Shown here: positions 6,442 to 10,252 of the stretch, in pieces
Layout: each line of letters starts with the position of its first letter
Position numbering within the stretch: the first letter of the stretch is position 1
NCBI GenBank assembly: GCA_013298745.1
Contig: JAAFIT010000051.1
Coordinates: 1-10,252, forward strand
DNA from: Sphingomonadales bacterium
Lineage (GTDB): Bacteria > Pseudomonadota > Alphaproteobacteria > Sphingomonadales > Sphingomonadaceae
Length of the DNA stretch: 10,252 nucleotides
Direction: 5' to 3'
Notes under the pieces: model-generated
What the model saw: the letters and a program-made list of their open reading frames with translations, nothing else
Database searches by the model: none
Told to the model about the DNA's origin: nothing
Made by a program: the position numbers and the translations under genes

Positions 6442-7373
6442 CCGATGTTCTCGGCCATGCCCGCGCGGCGATCGCGCGCGGATCGAAAAGCTTTTCGCTC
6501 GCCTCGCAGCTCTTCGATCCGGTCACCCGCGATCGGGCGATGCTGCTGTACGCCTGGTGCCGTCACACGGATGATGTGATCGACGGCCAGGTGCTCGGCC
6601 AGGGCCGCAATGACGATACGCGTCCGCCCGCGGAACGGCTGGCCGAAGTCGAACGCCTCACCGAAATGGCGCTGGCCGGCGAGCCGACGGGCGATCCGGC
6701 CTATGACGCGCTGGCGCAGGTGGTGCGCGAAACCGGCATGCCGGCGCGCTATCCGCGCGATCTCATCCATGGCTTTCGCATCGACATGGAAGAACGGCCC
6801 TTCCTCACTTTCGACGATACGCTCGCCTATTGCTATCATGTCGCTGGCTGTGTCGGTGTGATGATGGCAATCATCATGGGGGTTTCGCCCGATGATGAGG
6901 CAACGCTCGATCGCGCCTGCGATCTCGGTATGGCGTTTCAGCTCAACAATATCGCCCGCGATGTCATCGAAGATGCCTCCAATGGTCGCCGCTACATCCC
7001 CGATGACTGGCTTATCAGCGTCGGTCTGGCGCCAAACAGCTTTGCCTTTCCGGCCCATCGTCGCCAGTTGTCGCGGCTGGTGGCGCGGTTGGTCTTTGCC
7101 GCCGAGGAGTATGAAGAATCGGCGCGTCATGGCACCCCGGCGTTGTCGTGGCGGGCGGCATGGGCGGTGCTGGCTGCAGCGCGAATCTATGGCGGCATCG
7201 GCCGCAAGGTGCGTGATGCTGGTGCCGACGGGTTGGCGTCGCGCATGAGCACGAGCAAGCCCGAAAAGCTGCAGGCCGTGTCTTTGGCGTTGGCCGAAAC
7301 ACTCAGCCGCAATCAGCGCTGGCCGCTACCGGGGCCGCCGCGTGAAGGGCTATGGACTCGCCCACGCATCTGA
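6438..7373 (+). CDS. crtB: Phytoene synthase
   Basis: CrtB condenses two geranylgeranyl diphosphates head to head into phytoene, the first committed carotenoid step. The 311-residue protein shows the squalene/phytoene synthase signatures: an ARGSKSFSLAS start (residues 13-23), the first aspartate-rich motif HTDDVID (43-49, with Asp45, Asp46 and Asp49) and the second motif NIARDVIEDA (171-180) followed by NGRRYIP, both binding magnesium-diphosphate. The conserved tail AARIYGGIG...SRMSTSKPEKL is present. The GTG at 6438 is chosen because it overlaps the crtY stop (GTGA), has GGGA at 6429-6432 upstream and gives normal length; the longer frame from 6354 lies inside crtY. Geranylgeranyl diphosphate synthase (crtE) and phytoene desaturase (crtI) are not in the window. 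The next gene, crtZ, is convergent. Confidence 0.95.
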   Translation: MTDVLGHARAAIARGSKSFSLASQLFDPVTRDRAMLLYAWCRHTDDVIDGQVLGQGRNDDTRPPAERLAEVERLTEMALAGEPTGDPAYDALAQVVRETGMPARYPRDLIHGFRIDMEERPFLTFDDTLAYCYHVAGCVGVMMAIIMGVSPDDEATLDRACDLGMAFQLNNIARDVIEDASNGRRYIPDDWLISVGLAPNSFAFPAHRRQLSRLVARLVFAAEEYEESARHGTPALSWRAAWAVLAAARIYGGIGRKVRDAGADGLASRMSTSKPEKLQAVSLALAETLSRNQRWPLPGPPREGLWTRPRI

Positions 7374-7380
7374 TCGAGGT

Positions 7381-7424
7381 CTGGGGACGATGGCCCCAGC
7401 CGCCAGAGGCAACCGCAGGCTGGG
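7381..7424. terminator. Hairpins between convergent crtB and crtZ, possible two-way terminator
   Basis: The 55-base gap contains CTGGGG (7381-7386) pairing with CCCCAG (7394-7399), and an alternative 7-bp stem CCCAGCC (7395-7401) with GGCTGGG (7418-7424). The two are mutually exclusive. There is no T-run on either strand, so intrinsic termination is uncertain, but the position suits end-of-transcript structure for both genes. Confidence 0.35.
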
Positions 7425-7428
7425 CTGG

Positions 7429-7998
7429 TCAGCGCGCCCAATGCTCGGCGTTATCGAGCAGGTCCATTTCCGCCCGCATCTTGGCTGACGAGCGGATCTT
7501 GCCTTTGCCATTGGCTTCGAGCTGCGCCTTGAGCGCGCGGATCGGCGGAGCATAGAGAAAGCCGAAGCTGACGGTCCCATCTTTCGATTCGACAACATGG
7601 TGCAGCCGATGCGCCTGGACAATGCGCTTGAGATAACGCTGCTGGGGGTTCCAGCTGTGCTTCAGGCGCCGGTGCACCAGAATGTCATGGAAGCCGAAAT
7701 AAATGGCGCCATAGGCGGTGATGCCGGCACCGATGGCGGTAATCATCGGGATATTCTGGCTGGTACCGATGACCAGCAGGATGATCGACGGCACCGCGCC
7801 CATGACGGCAAACCAGTCATTCTTTTCGAAATGCCCGGTGCGCGGTTCGTGGTGGGATTTGTGCAGCGACCAGAGAAAGCCATGCATCACCCAGCGGTGC
7901 GAGACGATAGCGACGATCTCCATCACGCTGACAACGAGCAGCGCGACAAGGAAACCCTGCCAGACATTGATATGGGGAAGCTGGGCGAGCGCGGTCAT
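7429..7998 (-). CDS. crtZ: Beta-carotene 3-hydroxylase
   Basis: CrtZ adds hydroxyl groups at C3 of the beta-ionone rings, turning beta-carotene into zeaxanthin in the inner membrane. The 189-residue protein belongs to the fatty acid hydroxylase superfamily and has its full set of di-iron histidine clusters: HRWVMH (34-39), HKSHH (46-50), HDILVH (104-109) and HRLHH (130-134). Hydrophobic segments lie at about 13-33, 63-79 and 84-103. Typical CrtZ proteins are 160-180 residues, so length is normal, with a polar C-terminal tail. The ATG at 7996-7998 has TAAGG a few bases upstream. It is convergent with crtB and divergent from a small lipoprotein gene, so it has its own promoter in 7999-8108. Together with crtY it predicts zeaxanthin; further 2-hydroxylation (CrtG) or ketolation (CrtW) genes are not in the window. 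Confidence 0.93.
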   Translation of the reverse strand: MTALAQLPHINVWQGFLVALLVVSVMEIVAIVSHRWVMHGFLWSLHKSHHEPRTGHFEKNDWFAVMGAVPSIILLVIGTSQNIPMITAIGAGITAYGAIYFGFHDILVHRRLKHSWNPQQRYLKRIVQAHRLHHVVESKDGTVSFGFLYAPPIRALKAQLEANGKGKIRSSAKMRAEMDLLDNAEHWAR

Positions 7999-8029
7999 GC
8001 GGCCTTATAGTCAGGGTCGCCGCACTTTG

Positions 8030-8043
8030 CACGCCATGGCGTG
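8030..8043. promoter_or_regulatory. 14-bp perfect palindrome between crtZ and lipoprotein gene
   Basis: CACGCCATGGCGTG is its own reverse complement. It sits in the 110-base divergent gap (7999-8108), 32 bases from the crtZ start, so it could be the operator of a dimeric regulator of one or both genes. A single palindrome of this size can arise by chance in 10 kb; no second copy was noticed. Confidence 0.35.
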
Positions 8044-8049
8044 TCGGCA

Positions 8050-8080
8050 TCTTGTCGCGGTGGCGACCGTCGTGGCAAGA
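8050..8080 (+). promoter_or_regulatory. Imperfect stem-loop in lipoprotein leader
   Basis: TCTTGTC (8050-8056) pairs with GGCAAGA (8074-8080) with one G-T pair, and an inner CGGT/ACCG stem (8058-8061 with 8066-8069) closes a GGCG loop. It ends 14 bases before the AAGGAG ribosome binding site (8095-8100). It may be a 5' UTR hairpin; no T-run follows. Confidence 0.3.
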
Positions 8081-8108
8081 GGACGGCAGACGCTAAGGAG
8101 CCGCCGAC

Positions 8109-8414
8109 ATGTCGCCACGCCATCTTTCGCTCGCCGTATTGGCGCTGCTCGCCGCCTGCGCGACGCCGTCGCAGCAGATCACCAAGAAGCTCACTGACTA
8201 TGGCGTGCCACCGGCGCAGGCGCGTTGCATGGGGGACCGGTTGCAGTCGCGGCTCAGCGTCAGCCAGTTGCAACGGCTCGGCGAAATCGGCCGCCTCAAC
8301 CGTGACCGGATGGGCCGGATGTCGGTGAATGATATCGCTGCCACGCTGAACAAGCCCGGTGACGAAGTGCTGGTGGCCGAAGTCGTCAAATCGGGAATCA
8401 GCTGTCTGATCTAG
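8109..8414 (+). CDS. Small hypothetical lipoprotein
   Basis: A 101-residue protein with an N-terminal basic start and hydrophobic core (about 6-14) ending in the lipobox LAAC, with Cys17 as the lipidated residue. Alanine follows the cysteine, so outer-membrane sorting is likely. The mature part of about 85 residues has YGVPPAQARCMGDRLQSRLS, then SVSQLQRLGEIG and a DIAATLN segment; Cys40 and Cys99 could form a disulfide. I know this pattern from uncharacterised sphingomonad lipoproteins but recognise no function. The ATG at 8109 has AAGGAG at 8095-8100, eight bases away, a strong site. It is divergent from crtZ, and its last 17 bases overlap the end of the convergent DUF4105 gene. Identification as lipoprotein is confident; role unknown. 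Confidence 0.8.
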   Translation: MSPRHLSLAVLALLAACATPSQQITKKLTDYGVPPAQARCMGDRLQSRLSVSQLQRLGEIGRLNRDRMGRMSVNDIAATLNKPGDEVLVAEVVKSGISCLI

Positions 8415-9417
8415 CCCCGGCCGGATAAGGCACGCCCTGCCGGATTCGCTCCGAAAATTCGGGATCCGGCGGCGGTGCTGCGGCGCGCGGGCCGATCCGG
8501 GCCGCAGCGATCAAATCGGCGAGTGGCACGTCGCGGCTGACGAACTCACGATCCCGCAAATAGGACGGCAACTGCCCAGGCAGCAGGATGCGCCAATCGA
8601 GCCGGGTTCGCGGGTCGAGGCGCCGTGCCATGCCGAAGATCATCGTCGTGCAATTGGCGGTCAGCGTGTTGTACCAGCGCGGCTGCGCGTGCACATCATT
8701 CGCCAGAAGCACATACTGATTGAGCAGGCCGAGCGCCGTTTCACGCTGCATGTCGAGCCGGAAAATCCGCACGTCCTCGCCGCGCACCGTGCTACGCACC
8801 TTGACGACATCGCGTTCATCGGCAGCGATGACGGCAAGCTCATAGGTTTTAAAGAAGCCGGCGGTTGCCGAATAGGCTTCGCCCTTCTCCTTGCGGATCT
8901 CGATCGAGAAGGCGAGCGGATCGCTGTCGGCAAAATCGAAGCTGACGATGGCATGGGCAATCGATTCGCCGGCCCAATAGGACAGGAAGAGATCGGCGCC
9001 CTGCAATTGGCTGAGATGATATTGCCGGGTTTCCCACCGCTCATCGAAGTCGGTGTCGCTGCGCCAGTTGAAGTTGCGCACATTGCGCACCGTCAACACA
9101 TCGCCGTCGATGCTGGCAGCCGCGACATGCGCCACATCGGGCTGCCAATCGCGATTATTGGAGGGCAGGATCGTTGCCCACCAGCCGAGCAGCGGCAGCC
9201 AAAGCGCCGCCGTGATGCCGATAGCGCCGCCTAGTTTTCCGCGCCACAATTGCGCAATTGCCAGCAGCATGCCGATGGCAAAACCTGCAGCCAGCGCGCC
9301 ACGGCCCATGTCGGCAAATGGCAGGCGCGCCCACAAAGCCGATGTGCCCCACAGCGTCGCCAGCAGCAGCGCCAGCGTCAGCAGAACGCGCCACAGGATC
9401 CTAAAACTGCGCTTCAT
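8398..9417 (-). CDS. DUF4105 (Lnb-like) membrane protein
   Basis: A 339-residue protein with three N-terminal membrane helices (about 8-28, 40-58 and 63-82) and a large soluble domain from about residue 90. Positive charges at the N-terminus and in the 59-61 loop place the domain in the periplasm. The domain matches DUF4105 (also named Lnb N-terminal periplasmic domain): a GESIAHAIVSFDF block with His155, and TANCTTMIFG with Cys256, a likely thiol/histidine catalytic pair. Members have been linked to lipoprotein N-acyl transfer in Bacteroidetes (Lnb), but helix order differs here and function in this organism is unknown. The C-terminus (about 311-339) is proline-rich and probably flexible. 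The ATG lies inside the end of metC (17-base overlap), with AGAAGG 11 bases upstream, so it is probably co-expressed with metC. Its 3' end overlaps the convergent lipoprotein gene by 17 bases. Confidence 0.8.
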   Translation of the reverse strand: MKRSFRILWRVLLTLALLLATLWGTSALWARLPFADMGRGALAAGFAIGMLLAIAQLWRGKLGGAIGITAALWLPLLGWWATILPSNNRDWQPDVAHVAAASIDGDVLTVRNVRNFNWRSDTDFDERWETRQYHLSQLQGADLFLSYWAGESIAHAIVSFDFADSDPLAFSIEIRKEKGEAYSATAGFFKTYELAVIAADERDVVKVRSTVRGEDVRIFRLDMQRETALGLLNQYVLLANDVHAQPRWYNTLTANCTTMIFGMARRLDPRTRLDWRILLPGQLPSYLRDREFVSRDVPLADLIAAARIGPRAAAPPPDPEFSERIRQGVPYPAGARSDS

Positions 9418-10252
9418 ATCGTGCCAAACCTTCTGCCAGATCGGCGATCAGATCATCCGGATCCTCAAGGCCGATCGACAGCCGCACAAAGGGGCCGCTG
9501 AAGGGCAGGGTGGTGACACTGCGGCAGCCATCGATCCGCACCGGCAGCGCCAGCGATTCAAAACCACCCCAGGAAAAGCCGATGCCGAAATGCGCCAGAT
9601 CATCGATCAGTGCGCCCAACTGTTGCCGTGTGCCGCGCTTCAGAACGAACGAGAACAGCCCCGATGACCCGGTGAAATCACGCTGCCACAGCTTATGGCC
9701 CAGATGGCTGGGCAGCGCCGGATGCAGAACGCGATCGACCGCCGGTTGCGCCTCCAGCCAGCGCGCGATTGCCAGCGCGCTGGCCTCCTGCCGATCAAGC
9801 CGCAGTGCCATGGTTCGCAGGCCGCGCAACGCCAGCGCCGCATCGTCGGGTGACACGGTATGGCCCAGCCGATAGGTCGCCGCCTTCAGCCGCGGCAGCA
9901 GCGCCTTGGTCGCGGTTGCCGACCCCATCATCAGATCACTATGGCCGCCGACATATTTGGTCAGCGCGTGCAGGCTGATGTCGCAGCCGAGCGCCAGTGG
10001 CTGCATGCGCAACGGCGTCGCCCAGGTGTTGTCGAGCATTGTCACAACGCCGCGCGCCCGCGCCACGCGGGTGATTGCCGGTACATCCTGAATCTCGAAG
10101 GTCAATGAGCCCGGCGATTCGAGCAAGATCGCGCTGGTATTGGGCTGGATCAGTGCTTCAATGCCAGCGCCGATACTGGGATCGAAATACTGCGTCGTGA
10201 TGCCCATGCGCTTAAGCACCTGGTCGGCGAACAGTCGCGTCGGTTCATAGGC
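9401..10252 (-). CDS. metC: Cystathionine beta-lyase (5' partial)
   Basis: This cytosolic PLP enzyme splits cystathionine into homocysteine, pyruvate and ammonia in methionine synthesis. The frame is open to the right edge, so the GTG at 10219 is internal; 283 residues are visible of about 390-400, and the N-terminal part is missing. The visible part begins AYEPTRLFADQ, consistent with the family's YxPTR substrate region. It then shows ESPGSLTFEIQDVPAI, DNTWATPLRMQP (Asp contacting the PLP ring nitrogen), and SLHALTKYVGGHSDLMMG with the Schiff-base lysine in TKY (about residue 99 of the visible part). The end has GIGFSWGGFESL and VRLSIGLEDPDDLIADL, typical of the Cys/Met metabolism PLP family. 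The DVPAI and DNTWATP wording favours MetC over cystathionine gamma-synthase or gamma-lyase, though close relatives cannot be fully excluded. The stop codon lies 17 bases inside the following DUF4105 gene. Confidence 0.9.
   Translation of the reverse strand, partial: AYEPTRLFADQVLKRMGITTQYFDPSIGAGIEALIQPNTSAILLESPGSLTFEIQDVPAITRVARARGVVTMLDNTWATPLRMQPLALGCDISLHALTKYVGGHSDLMMGSATATKALLPRLKAATYRLGHTVSPDDAALALRGLRTMALRLDRQEASALAIARWLEAQPAVDRVLHPALPSHLGHKLWQRDFTGSSGLFSFVLKRGTRQQLGALIDDLAHFGIGFSWGGFESLALPVRIDGCRSVTTLPFSGPFVRLSIGLEDPDDLIADLAEGLARYEAQF

Noticed and set aside
6327..7130. A 267-codon minus-strand open frame across crtB
   Set aside because: It is antisense to a clear phytoene synthase and shows no recognisable domain or start signal.

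Overview
The window looks like chromosomal DNA of a carotenoid-making, GC-rich alphaproteobacterium, most probably a sphingomonad. The evidence is a CrtY/CrtB/CrtZ carotenoid set of proteobacterial type, an OmpA protein with a cysteine- and proline-rich linker, and the tail end of a gene transfer agent (GTA)-like tail cluster followed by a DUF2793 gene. Species cannot be fixed from this sequence alone. No insertion sequence, CRISPR array, rRNA gene or intact tRNA was seen.

Layout. (1) Positions 2-1063, plus strand: the C-terminal end of a large GTA baseplate/host-specificity protein, cut by the window edge, then a DUF2793 protein with a strong ribosome binding site, probably a tail-fibre component. 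(2) Positions 1064-2444: a structured leader with inverted repeats and a GTTC-N7-GTTC motif that matches the alphaproteobacterial LexA site, then an OmpA-family outer-membrane protein and a strong UUCG-loop terminator. (3) Positions 2445-2760: no gene seen. (4) Positions 2761-5135, minus strand: a two-gene operon of a cytochrome P450 and a membrane-anchored alpha/beta hydrolase whose stop and start codons overlap by one base. (5) Positions 5281-7998: carotenoid genes crtY and crtB, plus strand and overlapping as GTGA, facing a convergent crtZ. (6) Positions 8109-10252: a small lipoprotein on the plus strand facing a minus-strand pair, a cystathionine beta-lyase (metC, cut by the right edge) and a DUF4105 (Lnb-like) membrane protein, which overlap by 17 bases.

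How the genes work together. CrtB makes phytoene from geranylgeranyl diphosphate, CrtY cyclises lycopene to beta-carotene, and CrtZ adds 3-hydroxyl groups to give zeaxanthin. Phytoene desaturase (CrtI) and GGPP synthase (CrtE) are not in the window, so the pathway must be completed elsewhere in the genome. The P450/hydrolase pair is divergent from crtY and could act on a carotenoid, apocarotenoid or other lipid, but the sequence does not prove this.

Most genes are ordinary members of known families. The points most worth a second look are the SOS-box-like motif in the ompA leader, the GTA tail remnant with its DUF2793 partner, the P450-hydrolase operon beside the carotenoid genes, the direct crtY-crtB junction without crtI, a 14-bp perfect palindrome between crtZ and the lipoprotein, and the overlapping lipoprotein/DUF4105/metC arrangement. 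I did not find convincing evidence of a wholly new system.
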